Assembly: GCA_035575035.1 (NCBI GenBank)
Contig: DATLYH010000108.1
Span: 1 to 52,583 of the forward strand
Direction: 5' to 3'
DNA length: 52,583 bases
DNA from: DATLYH01 sp035575035
GTDB taxonomy: Bacteria; Planctomycetota; Planctomycetia; Gemmatales; Gemmataceae
The notes under the pieces were generated by a model. That model was not told the DNA's origin and did no database searches. It worked only from the letters and a program-made list of their open reading frames with translations. Positions within the stretch are counted from its first letter, which is position 1, and every line of letters begins with the position of its first letter. Positions 16,293 through 25,090 of the stretch are shown one piece after another. Made by a program: the position numbers and the translations under genes.

Positions 16293-16931
16293 ATGTTCCC
16301 CTCCCTTCACCGACGTGCGTTCACCTTGGTGGAACTCCTGGTCGTGATTGCGACCATCGCTGTGTTGCTCGCCCTTCTGCTCCCGGCGGTCTGAAAGGGG
16401 CGGCGAGCCTCCGCCCGTTCGCAGTGTGCGAACAACCTCAGACAGATCGCGCTGGGACTGCATAACTACGCCGCCAGCCACCCGGCAGCGTCGGCCCCCG
16501 GGGAAACAACCCCCCTGCTGCCCGCCGGCACGCTGCCCCACCCGGAGTTGCCACCTGACCAGCGGCTCAGCTGGTACGTCGAGGTTCTGCCGTTCATCGA
16601 GCAGGATACCCTCTACCGGCGTATCGACCGGCAGGCCGGCTGGGACGCCGCTGTCAACGCTCCGGCCGTGCAGACACCGCTTAGAATACTCCGCTGCCCG
16701 GACTGGGACCGGGAGGCGCCGCCCGCCCCCGCCTACCTGACGCCCTATCTCGGAGTGGCCGGCCTCGGGCCCAACGCGGCCGACCTGGCACTCAGAGACC
16801 CTCGGGCCGGCGTCTTCGGCCACGACCGCCGGACGGCGCTGGCCGCGATCCGGGACGGCGCCAGCAACACCCTGTTGATCATGGAATCGGCCCGGGAGAA
16901 CGGAGAGAAGGTCGGCCTGGACGAGTGGTGA
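16293..16931 (+). pseudogene. DUF1559 gene with in-frame TGA after the prepilin helix, C-terminally short
   Basis: From ATG 16293 the frame reads MFPSLHRRAFTLVELLVVIA, then TIAVLLALLLPAV, then TGA at 16392-16394, then in the same frame KGRRASARSQCANNLRQIAL and on to a stop at 16929-16931. Intact relatives have LLLPAVQK at this point, so TGA replaces one Gln codon. The remainder has family features (LSWYVEVLPFIEQDTLY, RDGASNTLLIMESARENG) but ends before the usual HPGGAN/DGS tail. A normal decay event is likeliest. Readthrough, or separate use of the 33-residue leader peptide, cannot be ruled out. A downstream ATG at 16548 could start a 127-residue fragment. Confidence 0.8.
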
Positions 16932-17169
16932 TGGTTTCCACAAAACCGGCTACTTCTCCCTTTTTCACTTGCAAAGCGTTTGGCTCCTGAGATACTAAAA
17001 CAAGGAAAGGGAAGAATTAGGCACGCCGGATCGGCGCCAATCCTGACTGCGCCCGCATGGTAAGTACTGTCTCTGTCCCCGAGTGCGGGGCCGTGGTGAA
17101 CCCATTTCTTGATGGCGCCCGATATCTGCCCCACCCATGAGGTGATGGCCCCAAAAGGAGATGCCTTAC

Positions 17170-18882
17170 ATGGCCAAGACTCGTGGAGACTTTACCGAGA
17201 TCCTCATCCGCCGTCAGATGCTCAGCAACGAGCAACTCGAAGAGGCCCTTCAGCTCCAGCGCCAGACCGGGGCCAAGATCCAGGACACCCTGGTCAAGCT
17301 CGGCTACGTGACCAACGAACAGGTCATGAGCGCCATCGCCGAGTTCCACGGATTGCAGTTCGTCGATCTGACCGAGGTCAACATCCCCCCGAGCGTCATC
17401 GAGCTGGTGCCCGAGTCGGTCGCCCGGGAGAACGTCGTCCTCCCCATGGCCCAGGAAGGCGGCGCCCTCAAGATCATCATGAGCGATCCGACCGACTTCG
17501 ACACCCTCCAGAAACTCCAGTTCATTCTGAACAAAGATATACAACCAGTCCTCGCCCCCCGCGAGCAGATCGTCGAGGCGATCAACCGGCATTACGGCCA
17601 GTCCGAGACCGAGTCGGTTGACTCGATGCTCGCCGAGTTCACTGACACCCAGATCGACTTCCAGGAGGCGTCCACGGCAGCGGCGATGGCGGCAGCCGAG
17701 GAGAGCGACGCCCCCGTGGTCAAACTTATCAACCTGATGATCCAGGAAGCGATCTCGCTGCGGGCCAGCGACATCCACATTGAGCCGTTCGCCGACCGCA
17801 TCCGAGTGCGCTATCGGATTGACGGGGTGTTGGTGGAGCGCGACAGTCCCCCGCGCCGCCTGCTGGCACCAATGCTGTCGCGCATCAAGATCATGGCCAG
17901 TATCGACATCGCCGAGAAACGCCGCCCCCAGGACGGCCGGATCAAGCTGAACGTCAACAATAAGCACTTCGACCTGCGCGTCAGCATCTTCCCGACCAAC
18001 CACGGCCAGTCGGCCGTGATGCGCATCCTGGACCGCAGCAACGTCCAGATCAGCATCAAGGACCTTGGCTTCGCCGAGGACGATTACCAGCGCTTCCAGA
18101 ACATCATCAAACGGCCCAACGGCATCTTCCTGGTGACCGGCCCGACCGGCTCCGGCAAGACGACCACCCTCTACGCTGCCCTCAACGAGTTGAACCGACC
18201 TGACCGGAAGATCATCACCGCCGAAGACCCGGTTGAGTATTACCTGCCGGGGATCAACCAGGTGGAGGTCAAGCACCAGATCGGTCTGGACTTCGCGCGC
18301 ATCATCCGGGCCATGCTGCGTCAGGCCCCGAACATCATTCTGGTGGGCGAAATTCGCGACCGCGAAACGGCCGAGTGCGCTATCCAGGCGGCCCTGACGG
18401 GACACTTGGTTTTCAGCACACTCCACACGAACGACGCGCCCAGTGCCATAACGCGGTTGATGGATATCGGCATCCAGCCGTTCCTAATTGCCTCGGGCGT
18501 TATCGCCATCATGGCTCAGCGTCTGGTGCGGGTTGTCTGCCCCAAGTGCAAGGAGCCCGACCGCCCGCCGCTAGCCGAGTTGAAGGCAGCGGGCGTCTCC
18601 CCCGAGCGGGCGGCCACCGCCCAGTTCATGCGCGGACGGGGCTGCTCGCACTGTCATCAGTCGGGCTACCGTGGCCGCATCGGCATCTTCGAGATGCTCC
18701 GCATGAACTCCGTCATCCGCGAAATGACGTTCAACCGCGAGCCGACCCAGGCCATCCGCCGGCAGGCCCGCCTGACCGGGATGCGGACCTTGCTCGAAGA
18801 CGGTGTCAACAAGGCACTTAAAGGAATCACCACGCTGGAGGAAGTGCTGAGCATTTGCCACCATGTCGAGGAGGGGTCGTGA
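17170..18882 (+). CDS. pilB: GspE/PilB-family assembly ATPase (first copy)
   Basis: 570 residues. An N-terminal MshEN/GspE-N type domain (LIRRQMLSNEQLEEALQLQ...TLVKLGYV) is followed by the ATPase core: Walker A GPTGSGKTT (G324, K330), Walker B IILVGEIRD near 389-397, and a zinc-binding tetracysteine C457/C460 and C492/C495. It should energise pilus or pseudopilus assembly at the inner membrane. ATG 17170 is chosen because AAGGAG abuts the ATG at 17161 but lies 9 nt from 17170. It opens the pilus cluster. The symbol reflects family; gspE would be equally valid. Confidence 0.93.
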   Translation: MAKTRGDFTEILIRRQMLSNEQLEEALQLQRQTGAKIQDTLVKLGYVTNEQVMSAIAEFHGLQFVDLTEVNIPPSVIELVPESVARENVVLPMAQEGGALKIIMSDPTDFDTLQKLQFILNKDIQPVLAPREQIVEAINRHYGQSETESVDSMLAEFTDTQIDFQEASTAAAMAAAEESDAPVVKLINLMIQEAISLRASDIHIEPFADRIRVRYRIDGVLVERDSPPRRLLAPMLSRIKIMASIDIAEKRRPQDGRIKLNVNNKHFDLRVSIFPTNHGQSAVMRILDRSNVQISIKDLGFAEDDYQRFQNIIKRPNGIFLVTGPTGSGKTTTLYAALNELNRPDRKIITAEDPVEYYLPGINQVEVKHQIGLDFARIIRAMLRQAPNIILVGEIRDRETAECAIQAALTGHLVFSTLHTNDAPSAITRLMDIGIQPFLIASGVIAIMAQRLVRVVCPKCKEPDRPPLAELKAAGVSPERAATAQFMRGRGCSHCHQSGYRGRIGIFEMLRMNSVIREMTFNREPTQAIRRQARLTGMRTLLEDGVNKALKGITTLEEVLSICHHVEEGS

Positions 18883-19298
18883 GCGGCAGCCCTGAGTGGC
18901 GGCGGGCAGACAGGCCCCGGGTTGCGGCCCCGCAGCGCATCACAACCCACGAGCTGGCTGTCGCCCCGCGGCGACACCTGGCCGGCAGACAAAAGGAGGG
19001 AGGAGAGCATGGTTGCCTGCCAAGAAAGAACGGGTTTCGGGTGAGAATGGCTCCGGCAGCGGCCTGCGCCGGGCCGCTGCTGAGGTTGGCTTCGAGGTTT
19101 GGCGGGGCAAGGGAGGCCTTGGGAGTTTTTGGACCTGGGATTTGCTTACGGCCGGTCTCCGGCGGAATAATGCGAGATGACCCCCGCCCTTCTTAGCCGC
19201 GTTTCGGAGTGGGTTTCATCCCGCCCTTTCGCCCCCCGCTCCGCCGGAGGGGGCCCGACAAGCTACCCGCGCGGGGTAGATGTTGGACAGGAGGATCT
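18883..19298. other. Gene-free gap within the pilus cluster
   Basis: About 415 bp with no gene I can support. A purine-rich GGAGGGAGGAG followed by ATG (19009) opens only 11 codons. A stem CCCCCCGCTCC/GGAGGGGG lies near 19232-19256. Confidence 0.5.
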
Positions 19299-20501
19299 GT
19301 GGCCACGAACTCGGTCTTGATGGAAAAACTGCTGGCCACCGTGTGCCAGCTGAAGGCGAGCGACCTGCACATCAGTGTAGGACAGCCGCCTGTGATCCGG
19401 CACCACGGCCGCATGCGCCGCCTCGACACCAAGGTGCTGGACAGCGATGATACTACCGCCCTGATGAAGAGCATTACCCCGGATCGCTGCCAGCAGGAGC
19501 TTCAGGAGAAGGGCGGCTCGGACTTCGCCATCGAATTCCATGACGGCACCCGCTTCCGCGTCGCCGTCTTCAAGCAGAAGGGAACCATCGGCCTGGTCCT
19601 GCGGCGCATCCCGAACCAGTTCATGACCTTTGAACAGATCGGCATGCCCCAGGCGATCCCGCGGCTCATCACCCGGCCGCGCGGCCTGTTGCTGGTCACC
19701 GGCCCGACCGGCTCCGGCAAAACGACCAGCCTGGCCAGCATGATTAACTTCCTTAACGAGAACTACGACCGCCATATCATCACCCTGGAAGACCCGATCG
19801 AGTACTACCACCACCACAAAAAGTGCACGGTCAACCAGCGGGAGATCGGCGTCGATGTGCCGAGCTTCTCGGAGGGGATTCGGCGGGCCTTGCGTATGGA
19901 TCCCGACATTATTCTCGTCGGCGAAATGCGCGACCTGGAGACGATCCACGCGGCCATCGAGGCGGCGGAAACCGGCCACGTGGTCTTCGCCACGCTGCAC
20001 ACCTCCGGCGCTGCCAGCACCATCAACCGGATCATCGACGTCTTCCCCAAGGAGCAGCAGGACCAGATCCGCACGCAGCTTTCGACGGCCCTGATCGGCG
20101 TGCTGTCGCAGGCGCTGTTGCCGCGCAAGCCGGAGGGGCTGATCGCCGCCTACGAGATGATGGTGGTCACCCCTGCCATCCAGAACCTGATCCGCGAGAA
20201 CAAAGTCTACCGCATCGACTCGACCATCCAGACCGGCCGCAAGCACGGCATGTTCCTGCTCGACGAGCACCTGTTCCGTCTGTGGCGGGAGGGACTGGTA
20301 GACAAGGAAGAGGTGCTGCTGAAGACCTCCAAGCCGCAGGAACTGGCCGCCAAGATCGCGGCGGCCGAGCGCGGCATCTTCGAGGAGGAGGACGAGTACG
20401 ACGAGGACGAGGACGAATACGACGACGATTATGATGAAGATGAGGACGATTACGAGGACGAAGACGAGGAAGATGAAGGGCCGCGCGGCCGCCGGCGCTG
20501 A
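19299..20501 (+). CDS. pilT: PilT-family retraction ATPase with an acidic C-terminal tail
   Basis: 400 residues from GTG 19299, four bases after AGGAGG. Typical PilT features: ASDLHISVGQPPVIRHHG, Walker A GPTGSGKTT (G135-), the conserved DPIEY acidic box, Walker B IILVGEMRDLET, and AIRNLIRE-like VTPAIQNLIRE. There are no zinc cysteines, as expected for PilT. It should power pilus disassembly (retraction). Residues about 362-395 are almost all Asp, Glu or Tyr, a tail that ordinary PilT lacks. The gene lies between the two PilB-type ATPase genes. Confidence 0.92.
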   Translation: MATNSVLMEKLLATVCQLKASDLHISVGQPPVIRHHGRMRRLDTKVLDSDDTTALMKSITPDRCQQELQEKGGSDFAIEFHDGTRFRVAVFKQKGTIGLVLRRIPNQFMTFEQIGMPQAIPRLITRPRGLLLVTGPTGSGKTTSLASMINFLNENYDRHIITLEDPIEYYHHHKKCTVNQREIGVDVPSFSEGIRRALRMDPDIILVGEMRDLETIHAAIEAAETGHVVFATLHTSGAASTINRIIDVFPKEQQDQIRTQLSTALIGVLSQALLPRKPEGLIAAYEMMVVTPAIQNLIRENKVYRIDSTIQTGRKHGMFLLDEHLFRLWREGLVDKEEVLLKTSKPQELAAKIAAAERGIFEEEDEYDEDEDEYDDDYDEDEDDYEDEDEEDEGPRGRRR

Positions 20502-20604
20502 CGCCAGCTGGGCGTCTGTGCTGCTTGCGGCTTAAGCGTCAAGCTACCGGCGGCGACGAGGACAGTCCCAGGCGATCCTGGATAACCCTAGCAACTGAGC
20601 GATC

Positions 20605-22593
20605 ATGGCATCACCGAAAGACTCTGTTCCCCCGAAGAAGCCCGCCGTCCCCCCAGCCAAGGGTACGGCACCTGGTCAGCCGACTGCCCGGCCGGCCGCC
20701 ACCTCGCCCGGTGCCCGGCCGACGGCCCGACCCGGCGACGGCAAGCCGGTCGCAGGCGCCAAGCCGGCGGCCAAGCCGGGCGACGGCAAGACCGCCAAGC
20801 CGGGCGACGGCAAACCCGCCGCCAAGCCGGCCGAGACCAAAACGACCCCCAAGAAGGTGGCGGTTCGGTCCGTCGGCGGGCGGCGCAAGATCGGCCAGGT
20901 CCTGGTGGACCTCGGTTTCATCGACGAGAACCAGCTGTGGGAGATCCTGGAAGAGGCCAAGAACACCGGCCAGCTCACCGGCCAGGTGGCCGTCGCTCGC
21001 GGCCTGATCAATGAGGACCAGCTCCTGCAAGCCCTGGCCGACCAGCACGGCCTGAAGGTTGTCAACCTGGAGGAGGTCAAGCCCCACCCTGAGGCGTTAG
21101 CCCTGGTCCCGGAAACCATGGCCAGCGTCTACAAGGTCCTGCCGTTGACGTTGTGGGACAATGTCCTGACCATCGCCATCGGCGATCCCACCAACCTTCC
21201 CGCCGTTGACGACCTCCGCAACCTGCTTGGCCTCAGCGAGGTCCAGGCCCAGCTTGCCCCGCCCGCCGCCATCGAGGAGTACATCACCAAGTTCTACGCC
21301 GGCAAAGAAGAGAGCATCATCGACCTGATCCATCAACTGGAGGCCGACCCTAACCTGAGCAAGAAGACGACCAAGAGGGAAACCAGCATCGACCTGGAGG
21401 ATCTGGTCGAGATCGCCGAGGCCGCCCCGGTCCGCAAGCTGATTAACATGGTCTTCCTGATGGCCATCAAGGACCGGGCCTCGGACATTCACTTCGAACC
21501 GTTCGAGGACGAGTACAAGATGCGCTACCGCTGCGACGGCGTCCTCTACGAGATGGTGCCGCCGCCGCGCCACCTGGCGATGGCCATCTCCAGCCGTATC
21601 AAGGTCATGGCCAACCTTGACATCGCCGAGCGCCGCTTGCCGCAGGACGGCCGGATCGAGCTGAACGTCGGCGGCAACCCGGTGGACATGCGCGTCAGCG
21701 TCCTGCCGACCATGTTCGGCGAAAGCGTGGTCATCCGCGTGCTCGACCGCACCACCGTCCAGCTCGACCTGAACAGGCTCGGCATGACTCCGGACATCCT
21801 GGCCAAGTTCCGCAAACTGATCCACAAGCCCAATGGCATCATCCTGGTGACCGGCCCGACCGGCTCCGGCAAGACGACCACCCTCTACGCCGCCCTCAAC
21901 GAGCTGAACGTCATCACCGACAAGCTAATTACCACCGAGGACCCGATCGAGTACGACATCGACGGCATTATCCAGTGCCAGATCAACCCGGACATCGACC
22001 TGACCTTTGCCAACGCCCTGCGCTCGATCTTGCGGCAGGACCCCGACCGCATCCTGGTCGGCGAGATCCGAGACCTGGAGACGGCCCAGATCGCCGTGCA
22101 GGCGTCCCTGACCGGTCACACGGTCTACAGCACCCTGCACACCAACGACGCCCCCAGCACCGTGGTTCGGCTGCGCGACATGGGGCTGGAGCCGTACCTG
22201 ATTACCGCCACCCTGGAGGGAGTGCTGGCCCAACGGCTGGTGCGCAAGATCTGCGACGCCTGCCGCACCGAGTTCGAGCCCAGCCCCGAGATGTTGATGG
22301 AGTTGAACCTGCGTCCGGCCGATGTTCGCGGCAAGAAGTTCTACTATGGCCGCGGCTGCGACCGCTGCAATAACACTGGCTACAAGGGGCGGACCGGCAT
22401 TTTCGAGTTGCTCGAGATGAACGACGACCTCCGCAACATGATCACCGACGGCGCCTCGACCGACCAGTTGCGGACCGCCTGTCGTAAGATGGGCATGAAG
22501 ACCCTGCGCGAATACGGCCTGGAGGCCATCTTCAAAGGCATTACCACCCTCGAGGAAGTGGTCCACTGCACCGTGCTCGAGGAGGATCTCTAA
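20605..22593 (+). CDS. GspE/PilB-family ATPase (second copy) with Lys/Pro/Ala-rich N-terminal extension
   Basis: 662 residues. The first 95 are low-complexity, with repeated AKPGDGK units, and are predicted disordered. Then come an MshEN-type domain (IGQVLVDLGFIDENQLWEIL), the ATPase core with Walker A GPTGSGKTT (G417, K423), Walker B RILVGEIRDLET, and tetracysteine C550/C553, C585/C588. It is a full-length paralogue of 17170-18882, so the cluster encodes two assembly ATPases. The GspF/PilC gene follows after a 90-bp gap containing a repeat hairpin. Confidence 0.92.
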   Translation: MASPKDSVPPKKPAVPPAKGTAPGQPTARPAATSPGARPTARPGDGKPVAGAKPAAKPGDGKTAKPGDGKPAAKPAETKTTPKKVAVRSVGGRRKIGQVLVDLGFIDENQLWEILEEAKNTGQLTGQVAVARGLINEDQLLQALADQHGLKVVNLEEVKPHPEALALVPETMASVYKVLPLTLWDNVLTIAIGDPTNLPAVDDLRNLLGLSEVQAQLAPPAAIEEYITKFYAGKEESIIDLIHQLEADPNLSKKTTKRETSIDLEDLVEIAEAAPVRKLINMVFLMAIKDRASDIHFEPFEDEYKMRYRCDGVLYEMVPPPRHLAMAISSRIKVMANLDIAERRLPQDGRIELNVGGNPVDMRVSVLPTMFGESVVIRVLDRTTVQLDLNRLGMTPDILAKFRKLIHKPNGIILVTGPTGSGKTTTLYAALNELNVITDKLITTEDPIEYDIDGIIQCQINPDIDLTFANALRSILRQDPDRILVGEIRDLETAQIAVQASLTGHTVYSTLHTNDAPSTVVRLRDMGLEPYLITATLEGVLAQRLVRKICDACRTEFEPSPEMLMELNLRPADVRGKKFYYGRGCDRCNNTGYKGRTGIFELLEMNDDLRNMITDGASTDQLRTACRKMGMKTLREYGLEAIFKGITTLEEVVHCTVLEEDL

Positions 22594-22599
22594 GTCGTT

Positions 22600-22652
22600 A
22601 TTCGTCATTTGTCATTAGTTATTCGTTAATTCGCTAATGACAAATGACGAAT
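22600..22652. repeat. Inverted heptamer-type hairpin between ATPase and GspF genes
   Basis: Perfect 19-bp arms: ATTCGTCATTTGTCATTAG (22600-22618) and its complement (22634-22652), with a 15-nt loop. It is the same sequence family as 3601-3704. It lies 7 bp after the ATPase stop and 30 bp before the next start. Confidence 0.88.
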
Positions 22653-22682
22653 GACCAAGGACCAATTGACGGGAGCGCCACC

Positions 22683-23927
22683 ATGCCGACCTACAAGTTT
22701 GAGGCGATGGACACCACCGGCGGAGAAGTCAAGGACTCCGTCGAGGCGATGAGCGAGGAAGAGGCGCAGCAAAAAATCAAGCAGATGGGCTACTTCGTGA
22801 CCAAGATCACGGAGGTCCAGGAGAAGGGCAAGAAGGCGAAGAAGGGGAAGGCGGCCGCCAAGAAAAAGAAGAAGAGCTTCACCATTGGCGGTGTCTCGGC
22901 CAAGGCCCTGTGCACCTTCACGCGGCAGTTCTCCACATTGCAGGACGCCGGCCTGCCGCTGTTGCGCAGCCTCAAGATCCTCGAGCACCAGATGAAGCCG
23001 GGTGTCCTCAAGAATGCCCTGATCGACGTGGTGGACGATGTCGAGTCGGGTAGTTCGCTGTCGGAGGCCTTCGCCAAGCACCCCAAGTGCTTCGACCGTC
23101 TTTACGTCAACATGGTCAAGGCAGGCGAGGCCGGCGGCGCCTTGGAAGTGATCTTGCAGCGTCTGGCCGACTTCAAGGAAAAGGCCCAGAGCCTGAAGCG
23201 CAAGATCACCGGGGCTATGGTCTACCCCGTGGTGGTGATCTTGGTGGCCATCGCCATCCTGACCTTCATCATGGTGTATATCATCCCGAAGTTCGACAAG
23301 ATCTTCCGGGACTTCCAGATGAAGCTGCCGTGGATGACCGAGGTCCTGATTGCCACCTCGCGTTGGTTCGGCCAGTACTGGTACGTCCTGCCGCTGTTCC
23401 CGCTGTCGTTCTGGCTGTTGATCAAGCTGATCCGCCTGAGCCGGGCAGGGGCCTATGCCCTGGACCGGATCTACCTCTGGATCCCGATCATCGGCAAGCT
23501 GATCGAAAAAACGGTTGTGGCCCGCACCACACGGACGCTGGGAACCCTGATTTCATCCGGTGTGCCGATCCTGGAGGCGTTAAGCATCGTGCGCGAGACC
23601 AGCAACAACGCGGTCTTCGAGCGCATGTACCAGCGGGTCTATGAGTCGATCCGTGAAGGGGACACCATCGCTCAGCCGTTGAAGGAGAGCCGGTTGGTGG
23701 ATGACATGGTGGTGAACATGGTGGACGTCGGCGAGGAGACCGGCGACCTGGACAGCATGCTCTACAAAATTGCCGATGTCTACGACGAGGAAGTGGATGT
23801 GATGGTGGAGAGCCTGATCAGCATCCTGGAGCCGTTGATGATTGTGTTCCTGGGTCTGATCATTGGTTTCATCGTCATCGCCCTCTTCCTGCCGCTGATT
23901 AAGCTGCTGGAAGGCCTGAGCAAGTAG
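22683..23927 (+). CDS. pilC: GspF/PilC-family inner-membrane platform protein
   Basis: 414 residues, ATG 22683 after GGGAG. MPTYKFEAMDTTGGEVKDSV is the usual GspF/PilC start. A Lys-rich linker lies at about 50-70. Two GspF domains follow, the first with FTRQFSTLQDAGLPLLRSL, the second with RTLGTLISSGVPILEALSI. Membrane helices are at about 180-205, 235-255 and 380-410. It forms the inner-membrane platform that links the ATPases to the pilin fibre. Family symbol; gspF would serve equally. Confidence 0.94.
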   Translation: MPTYKFEAMDTTGGEVKDSVEAMSEEEAQQKIKQMGYFVTKITEVQEKGKKAKKGKAAAKKKKKSFTIGGVSAKALCTFTRQFSTLQDAGLPLLRSLKILEHQMKPGVLKNALIDVVDDVESGSSLSEAFAKHPKCFDRLYVNMVKAGEAGGALEVILQRLADFKEKAQSLKRKITGAMVYPVVVILVAIAILTFIMVYIIPKFDKIFRDFQMKLPWMTEVLIATSRWFGQYWYVLPLFPLSFWLLIKLIRLSRAGAYALDRIYLWIPIIGKLIEKTVVARTTRTLGTLISSGVPILEALSIVRETSNNAVFERMYQRVYESIREGDTIAQPLKESRLVDDMVVNMVDVGEETGDLDSMLYKIADVYDEEVDVMVESLISILEPLMIVFLGLIIGFIVIALFLPLIKLLEGLSK

Positions 23928-23930
23928 CAA

Positions 23931-24051
23931 CGTTCGTGGTTCGGGGTCCGCGGCCCGCGGCGTTGGTGGCCGGACCGCGGACCGCGGACGGACCGGGAGA
24001 ACGAGCCATGATCACGAAGAACTACGGACTACGGACCACGGACTACGGGCG
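23931..24051. repeat. Heptamer-type repeat (GGACYRC units) overlapping the start of a prepilin gene
   Basis: GTCCGCGGCCCGCGG (23946-23960) pairs with CCGCGGACCGCGGAC (23975-23989) at 14 of 15 positions. Downstream GGACTAC GGACCAC GGACTAC units run through 24026-24048 and are read as the prepilin leader peptide. Confidence 0.75.
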
Positions 24052-25051
24052 CAGGCCCGGCTTCACGCTGGTGGAGATGTTGGTGGTGATTGCCATCATC
24101 GTGATCCTGGTCAGCCTGCTGGCAGCGGCCGTCAGCAAGGCCATCAACACCGCCGAGGACGCGGCTAACCGAACCGAGATCAGCAAGTTGGAAGCGGCGA
24201 TCGAGAGCTTCAAGCAGCACTTCGGTGTGAAGTATCTGCCCAGCCTCATCTGGCTGGACGAGACCCTGCAATATAATGCTCCGCCCACCAACCTTAATGA
24301 CTATATACCTCCCGGTCCTCAACAGATGCAGATCCTCAACCAGCTGCTTACCGATTCCCAGGTTTACCTCAAGCAGCTGTGGCCCCAATTAGCCATTCCT
24401 GCCCCCTCGCCGGCCGGCTACATCGATTGGAACGGCGATGGCATCAAGGGCAACTCCAGTTTAATTCTGGGAGGCGATCAAACCCTAGTGTTTTTCCTGG
24501 GAGGCATCCCGGCCCGAAGCGGTGTCGCGGTGACCGGATTCTCGACCAACAAGCGCGACCCGGCCTGGCATGTCGCTAACGGTGGTGATGTGATCCAACC
24601 GTTCTACGACTTCAAGAGTGATCGGCTGGCCCGGCTTCACTTTGCCAATACTCCTCAGAATCAGCTCAATCTCTACTTCTCCTATCTGGATTACCACGGT
24701 CGGTCGGACGCCAACGGCAATCCGGTGAATTCGGAGTATAAGCCGTTCGCCTATTTCAGCTCTTACAAGGCTGGCAATGATTACAATCGATACATGATCA
24801 ATGGCCAGATTCTCGATTGTTTCCCTCTGAAGATCACGCCTACACAGCCTCTGCAACCTTATATCGAGGCTGGAACTAACCCGGTGATCTTCATCAACCG
24901 CAATGGTTACCAGATCATCTCTGCCGGCGCAGACCGGAAGTTCGGGCCGGGAGGCGCCTGGAGTGCTGCCACCGCCAGTCAGGTCTACCCCCAGGGCAGT
25001 CCGGGAGCGGATGACCAGGCCAACTTCCACCCGCGCAAGCTGGGTGATTGA
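24008..25051 (+). CDS. Prepilin-type (GspG/PilA-like) protein with repeat-derived leader
   Basis: 347 residues from ATG 24008, with GGGAGA upstream. Class III leader: MITKNYGLRTTDYGRRPG followed by FTLVEMLVVIAIIVILVSLL, cleaved at G/F with E+5. The body is long for a pseudopilin and has no characterised domain; ISAGADRKFGPGG near the C-terminus is a GspG-like Ca/turn motif seen in many planctomycete prepilins. Most of the cytoplasmic leader (YGLRTTDYG) is encoded by the GGACYRC repeat. First of the prepilin series. Confidence 0.85.
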   Translation: MITKNYGLRTTDYGRRPGFTLVEMLVVIAIIVILVSLLAAAVSKAINTAEDAANRTEISKLEAAIESFKQHFGVKYLPSLIWLDETLQYNAPPTNLNDYIPPGPQQMQILNQLLTDSQVYLKQLWPQLAIPAPSPAGYIDWNGDGIKGNSSLILGGDQTLVFFLGGIPARSGVAVTGFSTNKRDPAWHVANGGDVIQPFYDFKSDRLARLHFANTPQNQLNLYFSYLDYHGRSDANGNPVNSEYKPFAYFSSYKAGNDYNRYMINGQILDCFPLKITPTQPLQPYIEAGTNPVIFINRNGYQIISAGADRKFGPGGAWSAATASQVYPQGSPGADDQANFHPRKLGD

Positions 25052-25090
25052 TTCGATTGGCTTTCGCCCCTTTCCATATGGGAGGCACCC

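Noticed and set aside
19009..19044. Short ATG frame after GGAGGGAGGAG between pilB and pilT
   Set aside because: Only 11 codons, with no further support.
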